Origin: an uncultured Geobacteraceae bacterium
GTDB lineage: Bacteria > Desulfobacterota > Desulfuromonadia > Geobacterales > Pseudopelobacteraceae
NCBI GenBank assembly: GCA_903901875.1
Contig: CAIUSO010000054.1
Coordinates: forward strand, 1 to 64,000
Length of the DNA: 64,000 nt
Direction: 5' to 3'
In this document: positions 18,825 to 27,956 of the stretch, piece by piece
How the letters are laid out: each line of letters starts with the position of its first letter
Numbering within the stretch: position 1 is the first letter of the stretch
Translations under genes and position numbers: made by a program
The notes under the pieces: model-generated
Database searches by the model: none
The model's input: only the letters and a program-made list of their open reading frames with translations
What the model was told of the DNA's origin: nothing

Positions 18825-19967
18825 TTATTTCAACAGTGTCCAGTCACCCTTAACAACTTTGACCATTTCAAATGCAGAGAGGTCAAGACCGTTGTGATCT
18901 TTCGGTGACATGGTGAAAACGCCCGAAATACTGACGAGTTTACTGGTATGCTCTATACCATTACGAATCTGCTCAGGTGATGAGCCATTTTTCTTGATAG
19001 CACCGGTTGCGAGCAAAAATGCATCGTAGGCATAACCACCAAAGGTTGAGGATTCAACTCCGTAGCTCTTTTTGTATGACTGGTCATATCCTTTCAGCAG
19101 CTTGTACTGCACATCGCTTTTCTGAAGTGCGTCATATACGGCAAGTTTACCTGCGGGAAGCATGACACCTTCGGCAGCGTCAGCACCAGCCAACTCGATG
19201 TATTTCTTTGAAGCCACACCATGGCTCATGTAGAGTGGTGTTTTTATACCGAGCTGTTTCACGTTTTTGGTGATGACCGCCGGTCCCGGGTTGGTGCCCC
19301 AGCAGATGATTGCATCCGGTTTGATGCCACGGATTTTTGTCAACTGTGCCGTCATGTCTGTGTCCTTAGGACCATACACTTCATCGGCAACGATGGTGAA
19401 CCCCTTCTGCTTGGCAAGGGTTTTGATCTGCTCACGTCCCGACGCCCCAAAGCCATCGGTGACAGTCAACAGAGCAATGCTTTTTTGTTTCTTTGATGTC
19501 ATATAATTAAAAATCTTTTCCGCAGCAATATGATCATTGGCCGGAGTCTTGAAAACCCATGACCTGACCGGATCGGTAATTTTAATACCGGCTGCGCAGG
19601 AGATAAGTGGAATCTTCTCTTTTTCAACAACCGGAATAACCGCCATGCTCTCACCGGTGGTACTTGGTCCGATGATAACGCTTACTTTGTCATCCTTGAT
19701 TAACTTCGTTGCCAGTTGCTGGGCCTTGGTTGGGTCTCCCATGGTGTCATAAATAACCGCTTCCAGCTTTTGCCCACCGATTCCCCCCTTTTCATTTGCC
19801 TCCTTCACCAACAGTTCCAGGGTTCTCTTTTCCGGTTCTCCAAGGAAAGATGCCGGCCCGGTTACAGCGAAAAGGCCACCAATTTTAATGGTGCCAGCTG
19901 CACAAGACAGCGAAACGGTCATGAGCACGAGACTGAGACAACTGATGAGAATGGTCAATTTTTTCAT
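18825..19967 (-). CDS. livK: Branched-chain amino acid-binding protein LivK (copy 2)
   Basis: 380 aa, the same length as its downstream paralogue. Signal peptide ends SLSCAAG, then IKIGGLFAVTGPASFLGEPE. It is a tandem duplicate of livK copy 1 with the same domain layout but a diverged C-terminal half, so the ligand may differ. It is read together with ACT, paaK and ior upstream. Confidence 0.9.
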   Translation of the reverse strand: MKKLTILISCLSLVLMTVSLSCAAGTIKIGGLFAVTGPASFLGEPEKRTLELLVKEANEKGGIGGQKLEAVIYDTMGDPTKAQQLATKLIKDDKVSVIIGPSTTGESMAVIPVVEKEKIPLISCAAGIKITDPVRSWVFKTPANDHIAAEKIFNYMTSKKQKSIALLTVTDGFGASGREQIKTLAKQKGFTIVADEVYGPKDTDMTAQLTKIRGIKPDAIICWGTNPGPAVITKNVKQLGIKTPLYMSHGVASKKYIELAGADAAEGVMLPAGKLAVYDALQKSDVQYKLLKGYDQSYKKSYGVESSTFGGYAYDAFLLATGAIKKNGSSPEQIRNGIEHTSKLVSISGVFTMSPKDHNGLDLSAFEMVKVVKGDWTLLK

Positions 19968-19988
19968 GGAAACCTCCGAAATTAGTTC

Positions 19989-20420
19989 CTACATATTATA
20001 CAAACGGCTACCTTCAAGCATGTTAAAGTTTTCTTCGGTCAGGGCTGCTATGGCCTTGTCCGTTTCGTCAAAGCGGAAGATAATGACCGCATTTCCCCCG
20101 CACCGTTCGACAAAAGCATACATATATTCAACGTTAATCAGTTCACGATCCAGTGTCTGCAGTATTGCCGAGAGACCACCGGGGCGATCCGGCACCTCCA
20201 CTGCGACGACTTCCGTCATGCTGACGGTAAATCCCTGCTCTTTCAGAACGGCTGCAGCGGTTTTACCATCGTTGACAATCAGGCGCAGGATGCCGAAATC
20301 AGAGGTGTCGGCAAGGGAAAGTGCTCTGATATTGATGGTTGATTCACCCAGAATGCGGGTGATCTCCGCCAGTCGCCCCGATTTGTTTTCAATAAAAATG
20401 GATATCTGTTCAACTTTCAT
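19989..20420 (-). CDS. Tandem ACT-domain protein
   Basis: 143 aa with two ACT repeats ([20 protein letters not shown] at the start; [20 protein letters not shown] at about 70). ACT domains bind amino acids. In this neighbourhood, between paaK and livK, the protein probably senses aromatic or branched-chain amino acids and acts on the pathway enzymes or transporter. No catalytic domain is present. An AGGTACC-type RBS precedes the start. Confidence 0.85.
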   Translation of the reverse strand: MKVEQISIFIENKSGRLAEITRILGESTINIRALSLADTSDFGILRLIVNDGKTAAAVLKEQGFTVSMTEVVAVEVPDRPGGLSAILQTLDRELINVEYMYAFVERCGGNAVIIFRFDETDKAIAALTEENFNMLEGSRLYNM

Positions 20421-20489
20421 AGGTACCTCCCGCTTTTCTACCAGTGATCGAAAAAGTGCTGTTCGTATAAACGGCTATTATTAAAAAAA

Positions 20490-21791
20490 TCAGCGTTTAC
20501 GGTTGTCAATAACCCGGGTCGCCTTCCCCTCACTGCGCTGAATCGTCTTCGGCTCCACCAGTTTTGCCGTACAGGTCACCCCCAGCATATCCTTGATTTC
20601 TTTTTCAATACGCCGGGACAGGGCCTGGAGAACCTTGATTTCATCGGAGAACAGATGTTCACTTACTTCTACCTGTACCGTAAGAGTATCAAGGGTTCCT
20701 TGACGGTCTACAATCAGCAGATAATGGGGCTCTACCCCCTCGATACCAACCAGAACCGCTTCAATCTGAGAGGGGAAAACATTGACCCCTCTGATGATCA
20801 GCATATCGTCGGAGCGACCGCTCATGCGGGCAATACGGGCATGGGTGCGTCCGCAGATACAGGGTTCATAGGAGAGACTGGTGATATCCCTGGTACGATA
20901 CCGAATCAGTGGAATCCCCTGTTTGGTAATGGTGGTTATGACCAATTCGCCCCGTTCACCTTCCGGGAGACGCTCACCGGTCTCCGGGTTGATGATTTCC
21001 GGTATGAAGTGATCTTCCCAGATATGGAGGCCATGCTTGGCTTCAATACATTCAATGGCCACACCCGGTCCCATTATTTCAGAAAGACCATAAATGTCAA
21101 TTGCGGTCAGATTGAGTTTGCTTTCAATTTCCGTGCGCATCTCTTCCGACCAAGGCTCAGCACCAAAAATACCGACCCGTAATTTGAGACTTTTGATATC
21201 AATGCCTTCGGCACGTGCCTCTTCAGCCATAAACAACGAATACGAAGGGGTACAGGTGAGGACCGTAGAACCAAAATCCTGCATAATCATAATCTGCCGT
21301 TTGGTATTGCCGCCTGAGATAGGTATGACGGAAGCACCAAGTCGCTCGGCACCGTAGTGGGCACCAAGGCCCCCGGTAAACAGTCCGTACCCATAGGCAT
21401 TGTGGATAATATCACCTTTGTGAGCTCCCGCTGCAACAAAAGAACGTGCCATCAACTCTGACCAGATAGCGATATCACTCTGTGTGTAGCCAACGACAGT
21501 CGGTTTACCCGTTGTACCGCTTGAGGCATGTATCCGGACTATTTCTTCCATCGGGGCGGCGAACAGGCTGTAGGGATAGGAATCCCGCATATTCTGCTTG
21601 GTGGTAAACGGCAGCTTCTGAAGGTCATCCAAATTTTTTACGACGGCGGGTGTTATGCCTGCCGCATCGAATGAAGCCCGGTAAAACGGTACGTTGGCAT
21701 ATACTTTCCCAAGTACAGCCTGAAGTCGCTTCAGTTGCAGTGCGTCAAGTGCGGGACGCGGTAATGTTTCAAATTCTTCGTTAAAAAACAT
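20490..21791 (-). CDS. paaK: Phenylacetate-CoA ligase family protein
   Basis: 433 aa from ATG 21791, which has AGAGG upstream. An in-frame start 42 nt earlier would run into iorB and is less likely. ANL-type PaaK fold with [42 protein letters not shown] and [11 protein letters not shown]. It forms an aryl-CoA thioester from the aryl acid produced from indolepyruvate or phenylpyruvate oxidation by the adjacent Ior enzyme, or recovers it in reverse. Substrate is inferred from context. Confidence 0.88.
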   Translation of the reverse strand: MFFNEEFETLPRPALDALQLKRLQAVLGKVYANVPFYRASFDAAGITPAVVKNLDDLQKLPFTTKQNMRDSYPYSLFAAPMEEIVRIHASSGTTGKPTVVGYTQSDIAIWSELMARSFVAAGAHKGDIIHNAYGYGLFTGGLGAHYGAERLGASVIPISGGNTKRQIMIMQDFGSTVLTCTPSYSLFMAEEARAEGIDIKSLKLRVGIFGAEPWSEEMRTEIESKLNLTAIDIYGLSEIMGPGVAIECIEAKHGLHIWEDHFIPEIINPETGERLPEGERGELVITTITKQGIPLIRYRTRDITSLSYEPCICGRTHARIARMSGRSDDMLIIRGVNVFPSQIEAVLVGIEGVEPHYLLIVDRQGTLDTLTVQVEVSEHLFSDEIKVLQALSRRIEKEIKDMLGVTCTAKLVEPKTIQRSEGKATRVIDNRKR

Positions 21792-21802
21792 TGTCACACC
21801 TC

Positions 21803-22381
21803 TTACAGGGCGCGCCCCATCTGAAAGGCGCACACATTTATTTCAAGAGCTTTTACCGGCACCATTTTTTTAAGGGCCGCCAGCCAGAATTCTTCGGCAA
21901 TTGTCAGGCGTTTTGAGATGGCTCCCAACAGGACGGTGTTGGCTGCCCGCACATTTCCCGCATCGGCAGCAAGCTTCTGACCATCAACAAGAAGAAAGTC
22001 GGCAAACTGTTCACCAATCCGCCGTGCTAAACCTTCCGGATAGACTTCCTGCCCCATTAATACGGAAGGAGGTGAGATCTGAAGGTCATTTGCCACCACC
22101 GTGGCCCCTGTTCTCAGTAACGGCAAGGAACGAGCCGTTTCCATCAATTCAAATCCGAAAAGGATATCCCCCTCCCCTTCGGGAACGATGGGAGAGAAAA
22201 CCTCCGAACCGTAACGGACGTGGGAGACCACACTCCCCCCGCGCTGGGACATCCCATGTATTTCACTTTTTTTGACATCGAAACCGGCAAGCATGGCCGC
22301 TTCAGACAGAATTTCCGATGCCAGCAGTATGCCCTGACCACCGACACCGACGAGGAGAATATTGGTTATCTGGTCGCTCAT
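21803..22381 (-). CDS. iorB: Indolepyruvate ferredoxin oxidoreductase beta subunit
   Basis: 192 aa, the pyruvate ferredoxin oxidoreductase gamma-type domain ([39 protein letters not shown]). It pairs with IorA for oxidative decarboxylation of aryl pyruvates to aryl acetyl-CoA with ferredoxin as acceptor. Overlaps iorA by 4 nt. Confidence 0.92.
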   Translation of the reverse strand: MSDQITNILLVGVGGQGILLASEILSEAAMLAGFDVKKSEIHGMSQRGGSVVSHVRYGSEVFSPIVPEGEGDILFGFELMETARSLPLLRTGATVVANDLQISPPSVLMGQEVYPEGLARRIGEQFADFLLVDGQKLAADAGNVRAANTVLLGAISKRLTIAEEFWLAALKKMVPVKALEINVCAFQMGRAL

Positions 22382-24138
22382 TTCACACTCCCGATGGCAT
22401 TAAATCCACATAATTGACGACATACATCACAACCGGTGCAGAGCTGCGGATCTATGGCAGCCTTGCCTTTTTTTCCGCCACCGGCAGCCGGACGCCATTC
22501 AATAGCCGGGCAGCCGATCTTCAGACAGGCACGACAGCCGATACATTCGTCGGGGTCAACCCGGTAGACCGGTCCCTTTGTGAATACCTCATCCCGCTTG
22601 ATCAAAACACACGGCTTATTGGTTATGATAACGGAAGGTTCGGAACGCTCCATCTCTTCGGCAATAGCCTTTCGGGTTTCATTGAGATCAAGTGGATTGA
22701 TAACCCGTACATGCTTGACTCCCAATGCAGTGCAGAGCAGCGGAATATTCAAGGCGGTTGTTGGCGAGTCGGACAGGGTAAAGCCGGATGCCGGATTATC
22801 CTGCCTTCCGGTCATGGCGGTAATACTGTTGTCAAGAATAATTACCGTGGCCGGGGAATTATTATATACCATGTCCATCAAACCATTGATGCCGGTATGA
22901 AGGAAGGTTGAGTCACCAATGACGGCAACTACTTTTTTCTTTTCTTCGGCTGAAACCACCTTGGTGACGCCGGTTGCCATGCCGATGGAAGCCCCCATGC
23001 AGACACAGGTATCCATGGCAGACAACGGTGGCATGAAGCCCAGGGTATAGCAACCAATATCGCCGGTCACATAGGCTTTCAGCTGGTTAAGTGCATAGAA
23101 AACACCCCGATGTGGGCAGCCGGGACACATGTTTGGCGGACGCCCCGGAAGCTTCTCAGGGGGCGCAGACACTGTCAGGGGAAGATTAAAAGCACTTCTC
23201 AGTCTGCCGGGGGTCAACTCACCGCAGAGGGAGGTGATATTTTTCCCGCTGGCAGCAATGCCCATGGCTTTAACCTGATCTTCAATGAAAGGGTCCAACT
23301 CCTCGACAACATAGAGCACGTCAACCTGGGCGGCAAAATCGCGGATGAGCTGATGGGGCAACGGATGGACCAGGCCAAGCTTCAGCGTGGATGCATTCGG
23401 CAACACCTCTCTCACGTACTGGTAGCAGATACCGGCGGTAATGATGCCTATCGAAGTATCACGCAGCTCAACACGATTAAACGGCAGTGATGAAGCGGCC
23501 GCAGAGAGATTGGTCAGACTCTGTTCAACAAGAGGATGACGGACACGTGCATTGCCGGGGAGCATGACAAGCTTGGCAGGATTCTTTGTCAGGACAGGGG
23601 TGGGGAGATCCGTTACCCGCTCCCCCAGTTCCACTATGGATTTCCCGTGGGAAATACGGGTACTGCTCCGGAGCATAACCGGCGTATCATACTGTTCCGA
23701 TAATTCAAACGCCAACCGGGTAAATTCCTTGCACTCCCGCGAGTCGGCCGGTTCAAGCATCGGGACTTTTGCAAACCGTGCATAGTTACGACTGTCCTGC
23801 TCATTCTGAGAGGAGTGCATTTCCGGATCATCGGCTGCAACCAGTACCAAGCCACCACGCACACCGGTATAAGACAGGGTGAACAACGGGTCTGCAGCAA
23901 CGTTGACACCAACGTGTTTCATGGTACACAGGGCTCGGCCACCGCCAAAAGACGCACCAATGGCAACCTCAAGGGCAACTTTTTCATTGGGAGACCAGGA
24001 ACAGTCAATTTCCGGATATTTAATGGCGTTCTCAAGAATCTCTGTAGAAGGGGTACCGGGATAGGCACTTGCAACCAGACAACCGGCTTCATAGGCACCC
24101 CGTGCAATAGCCTCATTACCGGAAAGAATTTCTTTCAT
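22378..24138 (-). CDS. iorA: Indolepyruvate ferredoxin oxidoreductase alpha subunit
   Basis: 586 aa. N-terminal pyrimidine-binding domain (SGNEAIARGAYEAGCLVASA), central transketolase-like region, TPP site (IGDSTFLHTGINGLMDMVYN) at about 405-430, and a C-terminal two-cluster ferredoxin region (CIGCRACLKIGCP; CTGCDVCRQLCG). Anaerobic enzyme. First gene of the minus-strand operon running to livF. Confidence 0.93.
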   Translation of the reverse strand: MKEILSGNEAIARGAYEAGCLVASAYPGTPSTEILENAIKYPEIDCSWSPNEKVALEVAIGASFGGGRALCTMKHVGVNVAADPLFTLSYTGVRGGLVLVAADDPEMHSSQNEQDSRNYARFAKVPMLEPADSRECKEFTRLAFELSEQYDTPVMLRSSTRISHGKSIVELGERVTDLPTPVLTKNPAKLVMLPGNARVRHPLVEQSLTNLSAAASSLPFNRVELRDTSIGIITAGICYQYVREVLPNASTLKLGLVHPLPHQLIRDFAAQVDVLYVVEELDPFIEDQVKAMGIAASGKNITSLCGELTPGRLRSAFNLPLTVSAPPEKLPGRPPNMCPGCPHRGVFYALNQLKAYVTGDIGCYTLGFMPPLSAMDTCVCMGASIGMATGVTKVVSAEEKKKVVAVIGDSTFLHTGINGLMDMVYNNSPATVIILDNSITAMTGRQDNPASGFTLSDSPTTALNIPLLCTALGVKHVRVINPLDLNETRKAIAEEMERSEPSVIITNKPCVLIKRDEVFTKGPVYRVDPDECIGCRACLKIGCPAIEWRPAAGGGKKGKAAIDPQLCTGCDVCRQLCGFNAIGSVK

Positions 24139-24179
24139 CGTATAATCCTTGTGGCAGGAATAGTTTATTGTAGCTGGTG

Positions 24180-24208
24180 AATATACTAAAATCGTGCTGA
24201 TAATGCAA
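24180..24208 (-). promoter_or_regulatory. Candidate promoter for the ior-paaK-liv operon
   Basis: Minus strand TTGCAT (24208-24203), 17-nt spacer, TATATT (24185-24180), about 42 nt before the iorA start. A near-consensus -10 and correct spacing support it. Confidence 0.55.
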
Positions 24209-24282
24209 TTTGTTTAAGGAATATAACGGCATTTTTTTGACAATTATTTTCATCGCACAGAGCCACATTCGCCGCTCACCAC

Positions 24283-24311
24283 TTGACAAAATGATCGTGG
24301 GGGTTCAATAA
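24283..24311 (+). promoter_or_regulatory. Candidate promoter for nadB
   Basis: TTGACA (24283-24288), 17-nt spacer, CAATAA (24306-24311). The -35 is perfect and the -10 weak. It lies about 40 nt upstream of nadB in the divergent gap with iorA. Confidence 0.5.
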
Positions 24312-24351
24312 TCCACTTCGCATCCTTATTCTCTCCAAAAGGAAGTTTACA

Positions 24352-25947
24352 ATGCGCATTGAAAGCGACTTTCTCGTTATCGGCAGTGGTATTGCCGGCC
24401 TATCCTATGCCCTTCAGGCAGCCAACCATGGCAGCGTCGCCATTGTAACCAAACGTGATATTTCAGAATCAGCCACCAAGTATGCCCAGGGGGGAATTGC
24501 CTCCGTCTATTCAAACGATGATTCTTTTGATGCCCATGTCGATGATACCCTGGTTGCCGGGGCCGGCATTTGCCATGAAGATGTCGTGAGAATGGTTGTC
24601 GAAGAGGGGCCCCAGACCATCGGTAACCTGATCGACTGGGGAGTTAAATTCACCACCAGCGGTGAATCCTATGACCTGACCCGTGAGGGGGGACACAGTG
24701 CCCGTCGCATTCTCCATGCCGAGGACATCACCGGCCGGGAAATTGAGCGGGCACTCGTTGCAGCGGTGGTACAGCATCCGGCTATTACCATTTATGAAAA
24801 TCATATTGCCATAGACCTGATCACCTCGGCGAAGATAGAACGTCGTCAGCTTGAGCAGAACCGTTGTCTTGGTGCCTATGTGCTCGACATCCCCCATGAC
24901 ACCGTGCTGACCTTCAGTTCGAAGATAACCCTGCTTGCCAGCGGTGGAGCCGGTAAAGTCTATCTGTATACCTGTAACCCCGATGTGGCGTCGGGAGATG
25001 GTGTTGCCATGGCCTACCGAGCCGGAGCAACCATCGCCAATATGGAGTTCATGCAGTTCCATCCAACCACTCTGTTTCATCCGCTGGCAAAATCTTTTCT
25101 GATTTCCGAAGCGGTTCGTGGTGAGGGAGCAATCCTCCGTCGTCGTGACGGTACGGCTTTCATGGAGAAGTATCACAAGCTGAAGGATCTTGCTCCCCGT
25201 GACATTGTTGCCCGTGCCATTGACAATGAAATGAAAATAAGTGGTGATGACTGTGCCTTCCTTGATATTACCCATGAACCGGCCGATGTCGTCAGGAACC
25301 GTTTCCCCAATATTTACCAGACCTGCATGGAGTTTGGTCTGGACATGACCACTGATTGGTTGCCGGTAGTGCCGGCAGCCCATTATCTTTGCGGGGGAGT
25401 CGCGGTTAATTTTGATGCGGAGACCGATATTCCGGGCCTCTACGCCATCGGAGAAACCGCTTTTACCGGTCTCCATGGTGCCAATCGGCTTGCCAGTAAC
25501 TCTCTACTCGAAGCGGCCGTGTATGCGGGACGCGCCTATCGACATTCTTGCAGCGTCATTTCATCACTCGCCATAGACCACCGCGAGATACCAATTTGGG
25601 ATTCGGGTACCGCCACCAACAGTGATGAGATGGTTGTTGTCTCCCAGAATTGGGATGAAATACGCCGAACCATGTGGAATTATGTCGGCATAGTCCGCTC
25701 AGACAAGCGTCTTGCCCGTGCCATGAGTCGCATCAAGCTGATACAGGGTGAGATTGAGGAGTATTACTGGAATTTTAACGTTACCTCTGATTTGATTGAG
25801 CTGAGGAACATCGCAACCGTTGCCGAACTTATCGTTACCTGCGCTCAAAAGCGCAAGGAATCACGGGGTCTCCATTACAATCTGGACTATCCGACCCCCG
25901 ATGACCTGAATGGGAAGAAAGACAGCTTTGTCAAGAAACAGTTTTAG
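24352..25947 (+). CDS. nadB: L-aspartate oxidase
   Basis: 531 aa flavoprotein of the succinate dehydrogenase/fumarate reductase family. FAD site FLVIGSGIAGLSYALQAA, substrate and active-site blocks TREGGHSARRILHAEDITG and FHPTTLFHP, and the C-terminal NadB three-helix region. It oxidises L-aspartate to iminoaspartate, the first step of NAD synthesis; in anaerobes fumarate or a quinone is the electron acceptor. RBS AAAAGGAAG. Confidence 0.94.
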   Translation: MRIESDFLVIGSGIAGLSYALQAANHGSVAIVTKRDISESATKYAQGGIASVYSNDDSFDAHVDDTLVAGAGICHEDVVRMVVEEGPQTIGNLIDWGVKFTTSGESYDLTREGGHSARRILHAEDITGREIERALVAAVVQHPAITIYENHIAIDLITSAKIERRQLEQNRCLGAYVLDIPHDTVLTFSSKITLLASGGAGKVYLYTCNPDVASGDGVAMAYRAGATIANMEFMQFHPTTLFHPLAKSFLISEAVRGEGAILRRRDGTAFMEKYHKLKDLAPRDIVARAIDNEMKISGDDCAFLDITHEPADVVRNRFPNIYQTCMEFGLDMTTDWLPVVPAAHYLCGGVAVNFDAETDIPGLYAIGETAFTGLHGANRLASNSLLEAAVYAGRAYRHSCSVISSLAIDHREIPIWDSGTATNSDEMVVVSQNWDEIRRTMWNYVGIVRSDKRLARAMSRIKLIQGEIEEYYWNFNVTSDLIELRNIATVAELIVTCAQKRKESRGLHYNLDYPTPDDLNGKKDSFVKKQF

Positions 25948-25996
25948 GACGGGTGGTCAGCAGAAATTAACACAGTTATATGGTGACGGCCACCGG

Positions 25997-26040
25997 GAGG
26001 AATACCGAAGATTCAGCTTGCCGAATCTTCGGTATTCCTC
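25997..26040. repeat. Perfect 18-bp inverted repeat after nadB
   Basis: Arms 25997-26014 and 26023-26040 are perfect reverse complements around an 8-nt loop. No U-run follows on either strand, so it is not a classical intrinsic terminator, although it could act as one or as an mRNA-protecting stem for nadB. It could also be a dispersed palindromic element. Confidence 0.7.
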
Positions 26041-26131
26041 AACGGCATATTTCCGAAATGTGCGGTGTAAGAGGAACATTGGCACGGAGAGAGCCAAGAA
26101 GCTGAGTATAGAGTTGTACTGCGATTGGTTA

Positions 26132-26504
26132 TCAATCACCGTGAATCCTTACTCGCCGTTCATCAACACTCCAGATGGTTCCAGCAAGCTTCTCCCGTTG
26201 CAGCAACCCCACAACTTTTTCCATAATTGCTGATACGTGGGGGATGCTGTGATTATGTATCCGCAACACAAATAATACCGGGATACTCTTTAGGCGGATA
26301 GGTTCTGATATTAGAAAAATCCAGGTCTAGAGTTATCAATGCTCGTACCTCTTCCTTGCAAACAGCCGCAAGAGTTGTATCTAAGGCCCCCCCCAACCCT
26401 TTATTCAAAACCGTTTCCGCATCAAAACCGGCATCCCGCAGAATTTTAGCAGCAGCTTAAGGAAGGTTTTCATCAACCTTGAATTTATAAATTTCAGGCT
26501 GCAT
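26132..26504 (-). pseudogene. DUF5615 (PIN-like) toxin gene, broken twice
   Basis: Reading from ATG 26504, which overlaps the DUF433 stop, the frame gives MQPEIYKFKVDENLP, then TAA at 26457-26459, then AAAKILRDAGFDAETVLNK and LITLDLDFSNIRTYPP, the DUF5615 pattern. After YPGII there is what looks like an extra TT; in the shifted frame RIHNHSIPHVSAIMEK and WSVDERRVRIH continue the family to a stop at 26132-26134. So one nonsense and one frameshift mutation disable a toxin-like PIN-fold RNase. The frameshift is placed by family pattern, not by alignment. Confidence 0.75.
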
Positions 26505-26724
26505 CGAGATAAACCGTCCGCTCACGAGTCAGCTCAGCCCCATATGCAATGGCAGCCCGAATATCGTCATGTTTCAAGGAAGGATACTGCCGCAGAATTT
26601 CGTCCTCTTTACATTCATCCGCAAAGCTGTCCAGGATTGTTGAAACCAGAACCCTTGTACCAGTTACGCACGCTTTGCCATGACATACTGCCGGATTAAC
26701 CGATATTCTCTCTTGCCAGTTCAT
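26494..26724 (-). CDS. DUF433 antitoxin-like protein
   Basis: 76 aa, complete. RISVNPAVCHGKACVTGTR and a C-terminal helix-turn-helix-like part (EILRQYPSLKHDDIRAAIAY) are typical of DUF433 proteins, which pair with DUF5615 toxins. The partner gene overlaps its end but is broken, so this antitoxin appears to be an orphan. It probably binds its own promoter region. Confidence 0.85.
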   Translation of the reverse strand: MNWQERISVNPAVCHGKACVTGTRVLVSTILDSFADECKEDEILRQYPSLKHDDIRAAIAYGAELTRERTVYLDAA

Positions 26725-27016
26725 AGTTTATCTTCTTTTTCGTTCCGGCTGAAATGTTGTATCACTATACTCCATCTTATTCCAAGAAATGTTTACAGAG
26801 GGCAATGACTCGAAGGAAATGGCGAAACTCTCAATCGTTGATTTTCATCTACACCCGAAACTAAACATTAGCAACAATAATTCGGTTACCATATCAGGGC
26901 ACCCGGCTTTTGTTTATGTTGTTGACCAGATGAGTGCCGGGATGATATCTTTCTGTCAAATAAAGCAGTATGTTGCATTTCAGCTTCAAGAAACAGTTTT
27001 GAAAGGAGTCGTCCGA

Positions 27017-27295
27017 GTGGAGATACAGGAAATCAGAAAAAGAATCGATCTTCTTGATGACGTGTTATTGAGAATTTTCAATGAACGTGCCCGGCTTGCC
27101 CTCGAAATCGGTCATGCAAAAAAAGAATTGAATCTGCCGGTATTTGATCCGGCCCGTGAAAAGCGGATTTTTAACCGTATGAAAGAGGATAATCCGGGAC
27201 CACTGGACGACGAAGCGATTGTCAGGATGTTTGAGCGGGTTGTCGATGAATCACGTCGACTTGAGCGCATCATGTCACATAAAGAAGAAGAGTAA
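27017..27295 (+). CDS. Chorismate mutase, AroQ type
   Basis: 92 aa from GTG 27017, which has GAAAGGAG 9 nt upstream. The frame is open further upstream (to 26789), but that part has no family signal. All-helical AroQ pattern: IQEIRKRIDLLDDVLLRIFNERARLALEIGHAKKE, then REKRIFNRMKEDNPGPLD and FERVVDESRRLE, carrying the expected Arg, Arg, Lys and Glu residues. Converts chorismate to prephenate for Phe and Tyr synthesis. It is followed 15 nt later by an orphan DAHP-synthase N-terminal domain. Confidence 0.85.
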   Translation: MEIQEIRKRIDLLDDVLLRIFNERARLALEIGHAKKELNLPVFDPAREKRIFNRMKEDNPGPLDDEAIVRMFERVVDESRRLERIMSHKEEE

Positions 27296-27310
27296 GGGAG
27301 TGTATGTATT

Positions 27311-27520
27311 ATGCTGATTATAATGAAGAAACATGCTGAGGAAATCACACTGGACTCCATTAAGGAATACCTGATTACCCGAGACTTTGATATCCACCAG
27401 TCAACCGGGGCAAACCGTACCATTATCGGTGTCATTGGCGATACCGATTCGCTGAATGACCATGAAATAGAGATAATGGCCGGGGTCAGTCAGGTAGTGC
27501 GGATTCGAAAGGATGATTAA
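27311..27520 (+). CDS. Orphan ferredoxin-like N-terminal domain of DAHP synthase
   Basis: 69 aa. The sequence (LIIMKKHAEEITLDSIKEYL; RTIIGVIGDTDSLNDHEIEI; GVSQVVRIRK) follows the N-terminal regulatory domain of AroF-type 3-deoxy-7-phosphoheptulonate synthases, which normally continues into a catalytic barrel of about 260 aa. Here a stop follows at once and rpsT begins 97 nt later, so no catalytic domain exists. Being next to chorismate mutase, it may act in trans as a regulatory subunit, or be a remnant. Confidence 0.75.
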   Translation: MLIIMKKHAEEITLDSIKEYLITRDFDIHQSTGANRTIIGVIGDTDSLNDHEIEIMAGVSQVVRIRKDD

Positions 27521-27541
27521 ATTGTTGAGCAGACAAATCGC

Positions 27542-27570
27542 TTGACACCGATTACTAAATAATGTAAAAA
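27542..27570 (+). promoter_or_regulatory. Candidate rpsT promoter
   Basis: TTGACA (27542-27547), 17-nt spacer, TAAAAA (27565-27570), about 47 nt upstream of the rpsT start. Confidence 0.5.
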
Positions 27571-27617
27571 AGGTAGCTTAAATTTAGATACTTACTTAAC
27601 AGTTTTGGAGGTGTAGT

Positions 27618-27881
27618 TTGGCTCATCATAAGTCGGCAATCAAGAGGATCAAGCAGACCATTAAAAAGACCGCCCGTAATCGTCATGTATCATCGACGTT
27701 GAAAACATATATCAAGCGTGTTCGTGAAGCGGTAGAAGCAAAAGACAAGGAAGCTGCGGTAGCAGCACTTAAAGTTGCCATCCCCGTTATTGACTCAACC
27801 GCTACGAAAGGTGTTATTCACAGCTCAACCGCTTCCCGTAACGTGTCACGGTTGACGAAACTGGTTAACACACTCGGTTAA
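27618..27881 (+). CDS. rpsT: 30S ribosomal protein S20
   Basis: 87 aa from a TTG start preceded by GGAGGTG at 27607-27613. The N-terminus (M)[20 protein letters not shown] and C-terminal [20 protein letters not shown] are standard S20. A non-ATG start is common for rpsT and fits low-efficiency, autoregulated translation. Followed by a strong terminator. Confidence 0.96.
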   Translation: MAHHKSAIKRIKQTIKKTARNRHVSSTLKTYIKRVREAVEAKDKEAAVAALKVAIPVIDSTATKGVIHSSTASRNVSRLTKLVNTLG

Positions 27882-27890
27882 TTCGATTTC

Positions 27891-27944
27891 TACGCAACGT
27901 AAAAAGGGGACCTGCTTGAGCATGTCCCCTTTTTACGTTGCGTA
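27891..27944. terminator. Bidirectional terminator between rpsT and holA
   Basis: Perfect 21-bp inverted repeat (27891-27911 and 27924-27944), 12-nt loop. The stem contains A5-GGGGAC and GTCCCC-T5, so each strand shows a GC core followed by U5. It serves both convergent genes. Confidence 0.88.
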
Positions 27945-27956
27945 AATCTACCCGAT

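Noticed and set aside
24511-25476. 321-aa ORF opposite nadB
   Set aside because: Antisense shadow of nadB, with unusual composition and no start signal.
26789-27016. Longer start for chorismate mutase
   Set aside because: The frame is open but carries no family signal. The strong GAAAGGAG before GTG 27017 fits the normal family N-terminus. The 290 bases from 26725 to 27016 show nothing else I can support.
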